Shown: positions 1-9,188 of the stretch, piece after piece
How positions within the stretch are numbered: position 1 is the stretch's first letter
How the letters are laid out: each line of letters opens with the position of its first letter
NCBI RefSeq assembly: GCF_000571935.1
Contig: NZ_ATAX01000036.1
Location: forward strand, 203,206 to 267,205
Reading direction: 5' to 3'
DNA length: 64,000 nt
Source: Ruminococcus flavefaciens 007c
Lineage (GTDB): Bacteria > Bacillota > Clostridia > Oscillospirales > Ruminococcaceae
Notes under the pieces: generated by a model
The model's database searches: none
What the model saw: the letters and a program-made list of their open reading frames with translations, nothing else
What the model was told of the DNA's origin: nothing
Made by a program: the position numbers and the translations under genes

Positions 1-186
1 GAAGCTGTCGGCACAGTAAGGGATATTCATGACCGTATGCCGCTTATACTGGATAAGGAAGATGTGAAGGAATGGATACGTCCCGACGGAGATCCTTTCA
101 ACATTGCTGAGAGAGCACTGACAAATATGGTCTTTGAGAAGGCAGTTGAGTATCATAAATCGCCGACGGAGTTCATAACAGCATAA
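1..186 (+). CDS. SRAP/YedK-type (HMCES family) protein, C-terminal part
   Basis: The reading frame is open from base 1 and ends at TAA 184-186, so only the last 61 residues are visible. The stretch IHDRMPLIL followed by a Trp about ten residues later is the conserved C-terminal motif of SOS response-associated peptidase (SRAP) proteins such as YedK. These use an N-terminal Cys2 to crosslink to abasic sites in single-stranded DNA; the catalytic Cys and Asn/Glu lie upstream of the window, so activity cannot be judged. The His in IHDRMP is one of the family's active-site residues. Nothing links the gene to the cellulosome genes that follow. Confidence 0.75.
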   Translation, partial: EAVGTVRDIHDRMPLILDKEDVKEWIRPDGDPFNIAERALTNMVFEKAVEYHKSPTEFITA

Positions 187-261
187 GTAATTATAGTTAG
201 CCGCCCTTGAGGCGGCAACGAATAAAATAGTAATGGAAGAAATCATATTTTAAAATCTTAA

Positions 262-375
262 AATGCTCTAGAATCAACTTCAAGATATCTCCGAAAGTTA
301 TTGAATGAACAAGTGAATTTAATCGTTCTATCTTGGTAAAACGTTTCCGTTAGATTTCCGTTAGTTACATAAACG
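262..375 (+). repeat. Intergenic repeat, copy 1 (partner at 30673)
   Basis: About 100 bp here align with 30673-30775 at roughly three-quarters identity, sharing for example GAACAAGTGAATTT. In both copies a short frame reading NQLQ and ending at the same TGA is recognisable, so the repeat may be the tail of a decayed gene. It lies between the SRAP gene and the broken dockerin gene. Otherwise I see nothing in 187-380. Confidence 0.5.
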
Positions 376-380
376 GACAG

Positions 381-1229
381 ATGATACAGACAGGTTTTAG
401 TGAGATGAACGCTTATTGCAACTATGTTGCCAAGATAACCGGTCAGAAGTGCTGGTTCTATTTCGATAATAAGTAAGCGTCAAATAAAGCGCGTCTTACA
501 AATTGGAGTTTCAAAGTGTATAATAGAGCCTAAGCAAGTTCAAAGACTGTAGCGCAGTATTCGTATAATGTAAACGGCTTCAAGAATATGTTCTATAATT
601 GCAGCGAATTGTCTGCTGTAAGACTGGGAGACTGTGTATATAAGCTCGGAGAGGAAGCTTTGCTGAGAAATGACAAGGGCTGGTTCAATTCAAAGGACCT
701 TACCGCAAAGGTCAGCGGAGACGGAGAATATGCCGAAATAGCCAACAGCGGCGATAATCTGTATATCTACGGTGAAGCTCCTCAGGATACTCTCGATTAT
801 ATAAAGAAGAACAATCTTTACACTACAACCACCACCACAACTACAACTACAACGACAACAACAACAACAACCACAACAAAGCCCAAGGCAACGACTACCA
901 CCGCAACCAAGCCCAAGACAATGACTACTACAACAACAAAGCCAAAAGTTTCGACTACTACAACTACAGTCAGCAAACCTGCTGTAACAATGCTCGGCGA
1001 TGCCAACTGCGATAATAAGGTAGATCTTGCAGACGCTATACTCATAATGCAGGCTCTTGCAAATCCCAATAAGTACGGTATCGGCGGTACTGCTCAGAAG
1101 CCGCTGACAAAGCAGGGATATGCAAATGCAGATGTGGACAGCTCCACAAAGGGACTTACAGGAGATGACGCATTGAGGATACAGGAGTATCTTCTGCATA
1201 AAACAAATTCCATAGGCGATCAGAAATGA
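381..1229 (+). pseudogene. Disrupted secreted protein with C-terminal dockerin
   Basis: A short frame starting at ATG 381 stops at 474-476 exactly where an IS66-like terminal sequence begins. Beyond it a second frame (open from about 532, first ATG 588, 213 residues to 1229) carries a motif typical of BspA/DUF285 repeats (MFYNCSEL), a Thr-rich linker with KPK spacers (about residues 78-130) and a complete dockerin (GDANCDNKVDLAD, then DVDSSTKGLTGDDALRI). It has no signal peptide and no good ribosome site at 588. I read it as an exported dockerin protein that lost its N-terminal part to an IS insertion followed by deletion. The dockerin is of the same class as those of the GH5 and GH9 enzymes. 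Confidence 0.6.
473..506 (+). mobile_element. Solitary IS66-type terminal repeat
   Basis: GTAAGCGTCAAATAAAGCGC at 473 matches the left end of the complete IS66 element at 4080 (GTAAGCCTCAAATAAATCGC) at 18 of 20 positions. No transposase is attached. It sits at the break in the surrounding pseudogene, so it is probably the scar of an IS copy that has been deleted. Confidence 0.6.
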
Positions 1230-1408
1230 TCGGTCGGAAACGGTACGTTTATACGTGCTGTTTTTGTTTATAACAGACAAAGAGAGTGGTTGATTTTTGT
1301 GGTAAAAGCGCATTCCTTGTGTGGAAAAATTATGCTATAATTTTAATAGGGATTATACCCAAAAACAGACGGATATGATATACGTATTTATGTGACGGAG
1401 GTGTTGTT

Positions 1409-3970
1409 ATGAAAGAAAAAAAACTTATTGCTGCATTTATGGCAATGGCTATTTCATGCGGAGCGGTGCATACCGCAAATTACTGTTCTCCCGGAAGATT
1501 TTTGGTTTCGGCGGAAGATGAGAGCTTGGTGTGGCTCGGAGGAATGTATTATGATGAAGAAAGCAAGATACTGTATATTAATGGAAAAATCGGTGCAGAA
1601 AGTATAAGAAGTTTACGGGACAATCCGAATATTCATGGGGTGCAAGCCCTTGATGGCGCTGTTCTGCCCGAGGACTGCTCATATATGTTCGGCGGCTTTT
1701 CCAATTCTAAGTTTATAGACCTGAGCAAGGCAGACGCTTCAAATGTAAAGACCATGAAGGGTATGTTTTCAGGATACAACCATTGGGGTGAAGGATATGA
1801 CAATGTGGGCTCGATAAATATCAGCGGTCTTGACACTTCAAATGTTACGGATATGAGTTATATGTTCAGCGGCTCCAATACTGTGGCATCAATGGAAGGT
1901 CTTGACACCTCAAATGTAACGGATATGAGCTATATGTACAGCGGAAATAAATCGGAGTATCTCAGCCCCGGAGCAATCGACACATCAAATGTCACCAGTA
2001 TGAAGGGGATGTTCAAGGGCACTGATACTAATTACCTTGATCTTTACCATTTTGATACCTCAAATGTAACGGATATGAGCGAAATGTTCATGAATTGCTG
2101 TCACTACGATAGTTTATCCATAAGAGTTGATGAGCCTGCATTGATCTATAATAAGACAGCTCCTGTGCTTTGCGGTTTTGATACCTCAAAGGTAACGGAT
2201 ATGAGCAATATGTTTTCAGGCTGCGGTTTTGATTCTCTGGATCTGACCAGCTTCGATACCTCAAATGTAACGGATATGAGCGGTATGTTCAACGAGAGCG
2301 TACACCTTAAGGAAATTAAGACAGGAGAAAAGTGGGATACGGCTGCGGTAACGAACTCTGAGAATATGTTCAATAATTGTTATTGCATAAAAGGCGGAAA
2401 CGGTACGACATATGACAGCGGACATATTGACAAAGAGTATGCGCGTATTGACAAGGCAGAAAGTCTGGGTTACCTGACTTTTGGAACTGCAACGAAGTAT
2501 GCAGTGCTTGATTTTGATGAGGAAAGCGGTACTCTTATAATTTCGGGCGGAATTATAAGAAAGGAAGATCTGGAAAAGTATCGCCAAAATGAAACGGTCA
2601 AAAATGTCGTTGTGAAAAAAAGTGCGGCATTTCCGGAGAACTGCCATAATCTCTTTAGTGATTTTAAATGCGAAGCCATAGATCTTTCTGAAGCTGATAC
2701 CTCGAATGTAACTGATATGACTTATATGTTTTATGGCTGTACAGCAACAAGGCTTGATCTGAGCAGCTTTGATACTTCTAATGTAACCAATATGGTAGGA
2801 ATGTTTGAAAAATGCGGAGCGGAAGAGCTTGATCTGAGCAGCTTTGATACCTCTAATGTAACCGATATGTCGAGTATGTTTTATGACTGTAGAGTTAAAG
2901 AGCTTGATCTGAGCGGCTTTGATACTTCGAAGGTAACCAATATGGGGCATATGTTTAATGGATGTTTAGCGGCAGAAATTGATCTGAGCAGCTTTGATAC
3001 TTCGAATGTAACTAATATGGTAGCTATGTTTAAAGAATGTAGAGTTCAAGAGCTTGAGCTGAGCGGTTTTGATACTTCAAATGTAACTAATATGTCACAT
3101 ATGTTTGAGCATTGCTCAAATATCAAGCAGTTAGATCTAAGCAGCTTTGATACTTCTAATGTAATCGGTATGACAGCTATGTTTGAAGAATGTATAATTA
3201 GCAAGCTTGATCTGAGTAACTTTGATACTGCGAATGTAACCAGTATGGGCTCTATGTTCTCTAAATGTACATATCTGATCACTGTGCTGGTCTCGGATAA
3301 ATGGAATACTGAAAAGGTGACCGCGTCATGGAATATGTTTGAGCGGAGCGGCTCAATTGTAGGTGAAAACGGTACGAAATATGACTCCAAACATACAGAT
3401 AAGGAATACGCCCGTATAGACAGAATCGACGCTAAAGGTTATTTTAACGAAAAGAAGACGACCACCACAACTACCACAATAACAACAACTACGACGACAA
3501 CAACTACTACGACCACTACTACCGCCCAAAAGACTAATACAAATACATCAAAGACAACAATAACAGAAACTACTCCAATCACTACAGATACTGTCACAAC
3601 ATCTGCTGCAACAACTACTTTAGACACTGCAGCTGAGGCTGATAAGAAGCTTGCCAAACAAGCTGTAGTAGATTATCAGGGCAAGACATCTAAACAGGTT
3701 GGTTCTACAGAAATTAAGACAACTGAAGACGGCAAGCGTGAGATCACTTTAAAGGATAATGAAGGTAATGTACTCGATACATATACTATCGATCCTGAGA
3801 CAGGAATCGGAACAAATGCCGCAGGAGAAGCTGTCGAGCTTCCTCAGACAGGCAACAACTCAATGACAAATGTAATCATTGCATTCGGTGCAGTAATGAT
3901 GATCTTATTCGGTCTTGCTGCTGTCTTGACGTCAGGAGTACTTGAAAATCGCAAAAAGATTAAAAAGTAA
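1409..3970 (+). CDS. Sortase-anchored surface protein with DUF285 (BspA-like) repeats
   Basis: 853 residues; start chosen at ATG 1409 behind GGAGG. The order is a signal peptide (about 1-35), two blocks of DUF285 repeats of about 24 residues with the core FDTSNVTDMSxMF (at least 15 units, residues about 90-310 and 420-630), a Thr-rich linker (about 675-740), and a cell-wall sorting signal: LPQTG at 811, a hydrophobic segment and a final KKIKK. Sortase should therefore link it to peptidoglycan. DUF285 repeats form solenoids in surface proteins of gut bacteria and are usually linked to adhesion; the ligand here is unknown. A TATAAT box at 1336 with a weak -35 may be the promoter. An IS66 element begins 110 bp downstream. 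Confidence 0.85.
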   Translation: MKEKKLIAAFMAMAISCGAVHTANYCSPGRFLVSAEDESLVWLGGMYYDEESKILYINGKIGAESIRSLRDNPNIHGVQALDGAVLPEDCSYMFGGFSNSKFIDLSKADASNVKTMKGMFSGYNHWGEGYDNVGSINISGLDTSNVTDMSYMFSGSNTVASMEGLDTSNVTDMSYMYSGNKSEYLSPGAIDTSNVTSMKGMFKGTDTNYLDLYHFDTSNVTDMSEMFMNCCHYDSLSIRVDEPALIYNKTAPVLCGFDTSKVTDMSNMFSGCGFDSLDLTSFDTSNVTDMSGMFNESVHLKEIKTGEKWDTAAVTNSENMFNNCYCIKGGNGTTYDSGHIDKEYARIDKAESLGYLTFGTATKYAVLDFDEESGTLIISGGIIRKEDLEKYRQNETVKNVVVKKSAAFPENCHNLFSDFKCEAIDLSEADTSNVTDMTYMFYGCTATRLDLSSFDTSNVTNMVGMFEKCGAEELDLSSFDTSNVTDMSSMFYDCRVKELDLSGFDTSKVTNMGHMFNGCLAAEIDLSSFDTSNVTNMVAMFKECRVQELELSGFDTSNVTNMSHMFEHCSNIKQLDLSSFDTSNVIGMTAMFEECIISKLDLSNFDTANVTSMGSMFSKCTYLITVLVSDKWNTEKVTASWNMFERSGSIVGENGTKYDSKHTDKEYARIDRIDAKGYFNEKKTTTTTTTITTTTTTTTTTTTTTAQKTNTNTSKTTITETTPITTDTVTTSAATTTLDTAAEADKKLAKQAVVDYQGKTSKQVGSTEIKTTEDGKREITLKDNEGNVLDTYTIDPETGIGTNAAGEAVELPQTGNNSMTNVIIAFGAVMMILFGLAAVLTSGVLENRKKIKK

Positions 3971-4119
3971 GCCTGATAAAAATGCAGATACATAACGTTA
4001 AAATGACACTGCGATAGTATCATCAATAACAGAAACACATTGCAGGATAATGTCATTAAGCTAAGAAAAAAGATGTAAGGTAAGCCTCAAATAAATCGCG
4101 TTCCATAAGATACAAAAAT

Positions 4120-4140
4120 ATCCTCGCCGATGGCGAGGAT
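4120..4140 (-). terminator. Terminator of the IS66 transposase operon
   Basis: The hairpin ATCCTCGCC/GGCGAGGAT lies 8 bp past the tnpC stop and is followed by a T-run on the - strand. A near-identical hairpin is at 43719. Confidence 0.7.
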
Positions 4141-4148
4141 AAACTTTA

Positions 4149-5660
4149 TCAATTATTCCATGGCAGGAGTATCGTGCCTGCCGGATTTGAGAACAGATCG
4201 GTCAGATACTTTTCAACGTCCATACCGTTAGCCTGAGCTGTTGAAAATATCGAGTACAAAAGGGCGCTGCATTTTGCACCGCGTTCTGTATTATTGAAGA
4301 GCCAGTTTTTACGACCTACGGTGAAAGGTCTGATAGCATTTTCAGCTCTGTTGTTGTCGATAGGAACATCGCCATCTTCAAGGAACGTATACAGATATTT
4401 CTTTTCATTGAGAGTATATCTGACTGCGTCGACAAGCTTGTTCTTACCGCTGACCTGAAGCTCTTCAGTCCATGCCAAGAAAGCATCAAGTAAAGGCTTG
4501 ATCTTTACAAGACGCTGCTCATATCTTTCCTCAGCAGTAAGTTCTGTCAGCAGTTTTTCTTCATGGTAGATCCTGTTGCAGAAATCTACACCTTTAGCTG
4601 CTGCCGATGTTTCGTATGCTGATTTTTCTTTTGGCAGTGCGTTTACCCAGTATCTTCTGACATGAGTAAGGCAGCCGCATCTCTTTGCCTTTTGCAGTGC
4701 ATTGTATGCTGCATAACCGTCACATACAAGGAAACCATCAAATTCTCCGAGAAATCTGACTGCATTTTCACTTTTCCTTGTAGGATGATAATCAAAAATG
4801 ATGTTACTGCGGTCATTGATCTTTCCGTTACAGTATACCCACATTCTTGAATCGGTCGTTGCTTTTCTGCCTTTTTCGTGCAGTACCTGAAATACTGTTT
4901 CATCAGCATGGATGATCTTTTCTGATAACAGTTTTTCTTTCATATTCTGCACAATGGGATTGCACCACTTCTCAGCAGCATAGCATACCCAGTTCGACAT
5001 AGTTGCTTTAAGTAAATGGATGCCTTTGGATTTAAAGTCCTTCTCCTGTCTGTGCAGCGGTACTGCCTTGCAGAACTTCTCATAAATAATATGTGCAAGA
5101 AGTTCGGGAGAACAATAGCTTCCCGGTATCATAAGCTCAGGATGTTCAGCACGTCTGATATTGCATGGTTCAGTGCTTACTTCGGGAGTTGTACCGCACT
5201 TGATACACTTGTATACCTTTACTATGTGACGGCGAATATGAAATTTAGCAGGAGTGTATATCAGTTCATCGTATTTATCCTCGCCGATCTCCGTCATATC
5301 AGAGCCGCATTTATCACATTTAGGATCGTCTTCTTTATGTAATACCTCTTCAACAGGCAATTCGTTCATCCAGTCATTATGAGTGCGCTTTTTCTTTCGC
5401 TTATGCTCGGGAACGGTAATAGTCTTATCAGCAGTATGACTGTTTTTATCATTGATCACAGGAAAGAATGAAAGCTGCATATCACTTCCCATTATCACAG
5501 AGGTTTGTTCAGTTTTTCTTCCGAAAACCTGTTTTTTCAGCCATGCAAGTTGTTCCTGCATAAGAGAAAGCTGTTCTTCAAGCACTGTAACTTTATTACG
5601 GAGCGCAGCATTTTCCTGAGCCAATGATATATCATTATTTACTGTATTCTGCTCAGACAT
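4149..5660 (-). CDS. tnpC: IS66 transposase TnpC
   Basis: 503 residues from ATG 5660, chosen over an upstream ATG because GGAGG lies 8 nt before it. The N-terminal coiled coil (residues about 10-45) precedes the motif GRKTEQ and a zinc-binding pair (CDKCGSD, CIKCG). The DDE catalytic domain follows with HADETVFQ, VCDGYAAY and the Glu-bearing NNRAENAIRPFTVGRKNW. Length and motifs are those of functional IS66 transposases. It is the last gene of the element and ends just before its terminator. Confidence 0.92.
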   Translation of the reverse strand: MSEQNTVNNDISLAQENAALRNKVTVLEEQLSLMQEQLAWLKKQVFGRKTEQTSVIMGSDMQLSFFPVINDKNSHTADKTITVPEHKRKKKRTHNDWMNELPVEEVLHKEDDPKCDKCGSDMTEIGEDKYDELIYTPAKFHIRRHIVKVYKCIKCGTTPEVSTEPCNIRRAEHPELMIPGSYCSPELLAHIIYEKFCKAVPLHRQEKDFKSKGIHLLKATMSNWVCYAAEKWCNPIVQNMKEKLLSEKIIHADETVFQVLHEKGRKATTDSRMWVYCNGKINDRSNIIFDYHPTRKSENAVRFLGEFDGFLVCDGYAAYNALQKAKRCGCLTHVRRYWVNALPKEKSAYETSAAAKGVDFCNRIYHEEKLLTELTAEERYEQRLVKIKPLLDAFLAWTEELQVSGKNKLVDAVRYTLNEKKYLYTFLEDGDVPIDNNRAENAIRPFTVGRKNWLFNNTERGAKCSALLYSIFSTAQANGMDVEKYLTDLFSNPAGTILLPWNN

Positions 5661-5741
5661 ACTGCGATCCTCCATTCGTTTCATGATATATATATTATAC
5701 CATAAAACTGCCGAAAAATCAAGAAATATCGAAGAATTTCC

Positions 5742-6098
5742 TTAATACAGCACACTCGGTTTGCCTTCACGGATAGCTTTAGGCTGTTCTATTTTTAAGC
5801 CTTCAAGAAGCCATCGTGTCTGCTGCGGTGTAAGCAGTAAAGCTTCTGTTTCATTACGCGGCCATTGGAATCTTCCGTTATCAAGGCGCTTATACAAAAG
5901 CAGAAATCCGTCACCTTCCCAGAGAAGTCCTTTAATGCGGTCACAGCGTCTGCCACAGAACAAAAACAATGCCGTACTATACGGATCAAGATGTAACTGT
6001 GCTTTTACTATCATTGCAAGTCCGTCTATCGAACGTCTCAAATCGGTATATCCTGTGACGATGTATACCTGCTTATCTAATGACAGGTCATTCAGCAT
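5742..6098 (-). CDS. tnpB: IS66 accessory protein TnpB
   Basis: 118 residues. It carries the family signature: TGYTDLRRSIDGLA near the N-terminus and CDRIKGLLWEGDGFLLLYKRL followed by GRFQWPR. TnpB is required for IS66 transposition together with TnpA and TnpC, but its biochemical role is not settled. The start overlaps the end of tnpA by 7 bp, suggesting translational coupling. Confidence 0.9.
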   Translation of the reverse strand: MLNDLSLDKQVYIVTGYTDLRRSIDGLAMIVKAQLHLDPYSTALFLFCGRRCDRIKGLLWEGDGFLLLYKRLDNGRFQWPRNETEALLLTPQQTRWLLEGLKIEQPKAIREGKPSVLY

Positions 6099-6409
6099 AA
6101 TTCATGTACTAATTCAAGTAAAGTATCTGCTGAGATATCTGCCGGAAGTGATATTTGCAAGCCATTTTTCTCAATACGAATATCTGAGTTTGGTCTTGGG
6201 ACAGCTACAGGCACTATTGCAGGTTTGGATTCCAAACAGCACTCCCGAATTTTGCGAAGATGATAGTAATATGTCTTGGGACTGATACCATTCTGAGCGC
6301 AGAATGCTGTTACGGTCATACCGCTTTCCTGCTGTGCTTTGATCTGCTCACTCCATTCCTGCAGCTGTATATCTCTCTTGACATTGGTAATAGCTGTCGT
6401 TATTTTCAT
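6092..6409 (-). CDS. tnpA: IS66 accessory protein TnpA
   Basis: 105 residues with a helix-turn-helix of the IS66 orfA type (QQESGMTVTAFCAQNGISPK then TYYYHLRKIRE). This is the first gene of the element and overlaps tnpB. A DNA-binding role is expected from the family. The C-terminal half (residues 60-105) is more variable, as usual. Confidence 0.85.
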   Translation of the reverse strand: MKITTAITNVKRDIQLQEWSEQIKAQQESGMTVTAFCAQNGISPKTYYYHLRKIRECCLESKPAIVPVAVPRPNSDIRIEKNGLQISLPADISADTLLELVHELC

Positions 6410-6588
6410 CTCCGTATTCCCCCTATGTCTAATTTAGTCCAGTTTACTCCATCGACTATTTTAGATACTCTAATTTAGTCCATGGACTTGCTTAGACTTT
6501 ATTATACATCAGATTCCTTTTTGGTGGAATACGTCCTTTATTTTACGCTTACGATAATAAGGCTAATTATAACCGCTGAAAACAAGAA

Positions 6589-6626
6589 AAAGCCCACCCT
6601 CAAAGAAATGAGCGTGGGCTTTATTG
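6589..6626 (-). terminator. Rho-independent terminator
   Basis: AAAGCCCAC pairs with GTGGGCTTT (6614-6622), with T-runs on both strands. It lies about 145 bp past the stop of the dockerin/cohesin-like gene on the - strand and next to the IS66 right end, so it could serve either direction. Confidence 0.6.
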
Positions 6627-6770
6627 TTTAATCAGTATGATTAAATCTATCTGTACCTTATATATACATCCTACATGACACCATTCAGAATAACTTTCAT
6701 ACTTTCGTTATTATCAATATCTTCTGAAGTCACTCAGTATATACTGTGTTTGGTATATCTGTATCCATTG

Positions 6771-8972
6771 TTAATAGCTTTTTATATTATTGATATTAAC
6801 TGAATCAAACAAATAATTTCGTCCTAATGAAATGGATGACTGTAAATTATATTTTTCTTTCTCGTTATAATACTTATTTTTATCGACCTCAGTTCCATCT
6901 ATTGTGAAATAATTATTCATACCACGAAAGTTATCACCGAATTCAATTACCTTAGTAATTGTTTTCCCGTCATATTTATATACTTTAAGCAAACTGTCAA
7001 TAGATTTGTCTGGACCTGGAGCCTTAGATACATTTTCACACAAATATGATTCAGAAGGAATATAACTTAATAAACCATATTCTCCGCCATCAAACAATTC
7101 GATTATTTCTCCATTTAAAAATGAAAAGACCTGAACTGTTGCTGCATGATATGTTCCAACAGAGATAAATAGTTCTGGAATATTATCACCATTAATATCT
7201 CTCAGATCAAACATGGAGTCATTCGGTGCTATTGTCCCAAATGCATCACTATTCATAAATTCTTGAAGTTTATCTTGATATGCCTTTTCCCATTTGTTGC
7301 TATTTGTATACTCTTCCATTGACACTACTGCTTCTTTTGTAGTTGAAATATATGCATAATATGAAAGTATATTTGAAGCATCAACTGCATTTATCTTTCC
7401 ATCATGATCAACATCGGCAGCTAGCTGTTGCTCTTCAGTGTAACCTCCATCCTTATTTGTAGAGATCATTGCATAATATGCAAGAACCGAAGATGCATCT
7501 ACAGCGTTTACCATTCCATCGTTATTCACGTCTCCGAGGTTATAATCTGAATGTTGTGAAGTTGTCGTGGTTGTAGTTGTAATACCAGGTTGAGTTATTG
7601 TGGATGATGTTGTATACCCAATAGGATTTACAGTTATTTTAATTTGAACAACATTGGATTCAGTGTCTATAATACTTATTATTGCATCTCCATTGCCTAT
7701 TGCAGTTATGGTACCTGTTTTTGAAACAACAGCTACATCAGAATTGTTCGATCTAAAAATCAAATCAGATGGATCTATCGGAATAGTATATTGATCTCCG
7801 TTAGTAAGAATATATGATGTGTTTTTTAATGCATCAAGTTTGTTCGTTGTTGAAACCATTGTAGTAGTTGTTGTGAACGTAGTAGTCGAAGTTGTGGTTA
7901 CACGCTTTGTAGTAGTAGTTGTTGCTTTACTGGTCGTAGTCTGTGGTGAGTCTATAATTTCAATATACCCCTGTTCAATATGACTGAAAGCATTTTCTCT
8001 TAGCTTTTCGGTATCATTGGATAGGCAGTTATCAAATAGATCTCCGTCCATATAAACAATATTAATAGGGTATATATCTCCAACCTTAACATTACTAGGT
8101 AATCTGAGCGTAAACCTCCAAAGATTTGTTCCATCTGCCGATAGCATACACTCTCTATCAGAACTAGTAGCTACAAATATGCCATTGGCTTCATATTTTT
8201 GGGCTTTAAAAGAACGAAGGCGTGAATTCATACAATCAGCTACATTATCATATTCATCAGGAACAATTTGGAGTCTATCATCATATATGATATGGATACC
8301 TGTTGAGTTAATCGTTGCTCCATTTGAACTTTTGGCAGAAAGAATTATTTCTATGCTTGGGTTAGATCTTGCTTCGTATAATGTCAGCTTTTTCTGAGTA
8401 AGTAAAAGGGTAACATCTAATTTGTTTAATATGTTATCATCATATTCATCGTAAGCACTTTCAGTATTAACTGCTATAATTTTAGTCGACGATGTATTTC
8501 TATATCTATCTTTAAGGAAATCATCCAGGCTTACAGCATTTTCATGTGTAGAACTATATGCATAGTACCATAAAATCTTAGATGCGTCGACTGCATTTGT
8601 TATGCCGTTTTTGTCAACATCTGCAGCTCTTCTTTGTTCATCATTAAAACTACCAATACCATTACCGCTGGAGAGTTTTGAGTATTCAATCAATACAAAG
8701 CTTGAATCTATAGAATCTACATTCCCATCTGCATTTACATCACCAAGTCTAAAAACTGAACTTTGTGATGTCGTAGTAACAGGTGAAGATAATGGAGTAG
8801 TCGACGTGACTTTTCTAGTAGTAGTTGTTGTGGGAGTTGTCCTTTTTGTAGTTGTAGTGGTTGTGGTTGTAGTACTTACAGCATTAACACTCGTAAAAGT
8901 AAATGATGGGATCATCATACAGAATGAGATTAATGTCGCTGCTAACCTTTTTACAATTTTTATCTCCCTCAT
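6771..8972 (-). CDS. Exported protein with two dockerins and a cohesin-like domain
   Basis: 733 residues from ATG 8972, chosen because GGAGG lies 7 nt before it. The order is a signal peptide (1-31), Thr linker, dockerin 1 (about 76-150: GDVNADGNVDSID and DVDKNGITNAVDAS), a beta-rich region (about 205-341), Thr linker, Ig-like (BIG2-type) domain (about 380-450), Thr linker, dockerin 2 (about 478-555: GDVNNDGMVNAVDAS) and a C-terminal domain with an FG-GAP-like motif (DINGDNIPEL near 592). The 205-341 region reads like a divergent cohesin (GIHIIYDDRL, LWRFTLRLPSNVKVGDIYP, GYIEIID). If so, this is a small adaptor scaffoldin that both docks and receives dockerins. The cohesin call is inference; the two dockerins are clear. 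Confidence 0.8.
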   Translation of the reverse strand: MREIKIVKRLAATLISFCMMIPSFTFTSVNAVSTTTTTTTTTKRTTPTTTTTRKVTSTTPLSSPVTTTSQSSVFRLGDVNADGNVDSIDSSFVLIEYSKLSSGNGIGSFNDEQRRAADVDKNGITNAVDASKILWYYAYSSTHENAVSLDDFLKDRYRNTSSTKIIAVNTESAYDEYDDNILNKLDVTLLLTQKKLTLYEARSNPSIEIILSAKSSNGATINSTGIHIIYDDRLQIVPDEYDNVADCMNSRLRSFKAQKYEANGIFVATSSDRECMLSADGTNLWRFTLRLPSNVKVGDIYPINIVYMDGDLFDNCLSNDTEKLRENAFSHIEQGYIEIIDSPQTTTSKATTTTTKRVTTTSTTTFTTTTTMVSTTNKLDALKNTSYILTNGDQYTIPIDPSDLIFRSNNSDVAVVSKTGTITAIGNGDAIISIIDTESNVVQIKITVNPIGYTTSSTITQPGITTTTTTTSQHSDYNLGDVNNDGMVNAVDASSVLAYYAMISTNKDGGYTEEQQLAADVDHDGKINAVDASNILSYYAYISTTKEAVVSMEEYTNSNKWEKAYQDKLQEFMNSDAFGTIAPNDSMFDLRDINGDNIPELFISVGTYHAATVQVFSFLNGEIIELFDGGEYGLLSYIPSESYLCENVSKAPGPDKSIDSLLKVYKYDGKTITKVIEFGDNFRGMNNYFTIDGTEVDKNKYYNEKEKYNLQSSISLGRNYLFDSVNINNIKSY

Positions 8973-9188
8973 AATAAGACCTCCATACTTATCTATCAAA
9001 CCGCTTATAGTACCACTCTATCCATTATGCAAGATAGCTCACATCATGGCACTTATATCATATTCATATATGTATAATTTTACCATATATTTTGCAAATA
9101 TTCAATATACTATGTAAAATGTTCATATAATATATAATATTATCAGCATTTTTCACAATCAATGAAAACTCGCTTTGTACATATTAAT

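Larger units (their letters stand above)
4080..6552 (-). mobile_element. IS66-family insertion sequence, apparently complete
   Basis: Inverted ends are visible: GTAAGCCTCAAATAAATCGC from 4080 on the + strand and GTAAGCGTAAAATAAAGGAC read on the - strand from 6552. Between them lie the three usual IS66 genes in order tnpA-tnpB-tnpC, all on the - strand and intact. I see no clear 8-bp target duplication (GATGTAAG against GATAATAA). CTAATTTAGTCCA occurs twice, 44 bp apart (6426 and 6470), upstream of tnpA. Confidence 0.85.

Noticed and set aside
818..1069. Minus-strand frame rich in Val opposite a Thr linker
   Set aside because: Antisense of ACA/ACT/ACC codons gives Val/Gly/Cys runs; no start signal. 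Similar shadows exist at 3439, 8602, 17616, 37704 and 46639.
2690..3250. CRISPR-like 72-bp periodicity
   Set aside because: It reflects DUF285 protein repeats; the frame is open and no leader or cas genes are near.
4072..6560. Target-site duplication of the IS66 element
   Set aside because: The flanking octamers GATGTAAG and GATAATAA differ at four positions.
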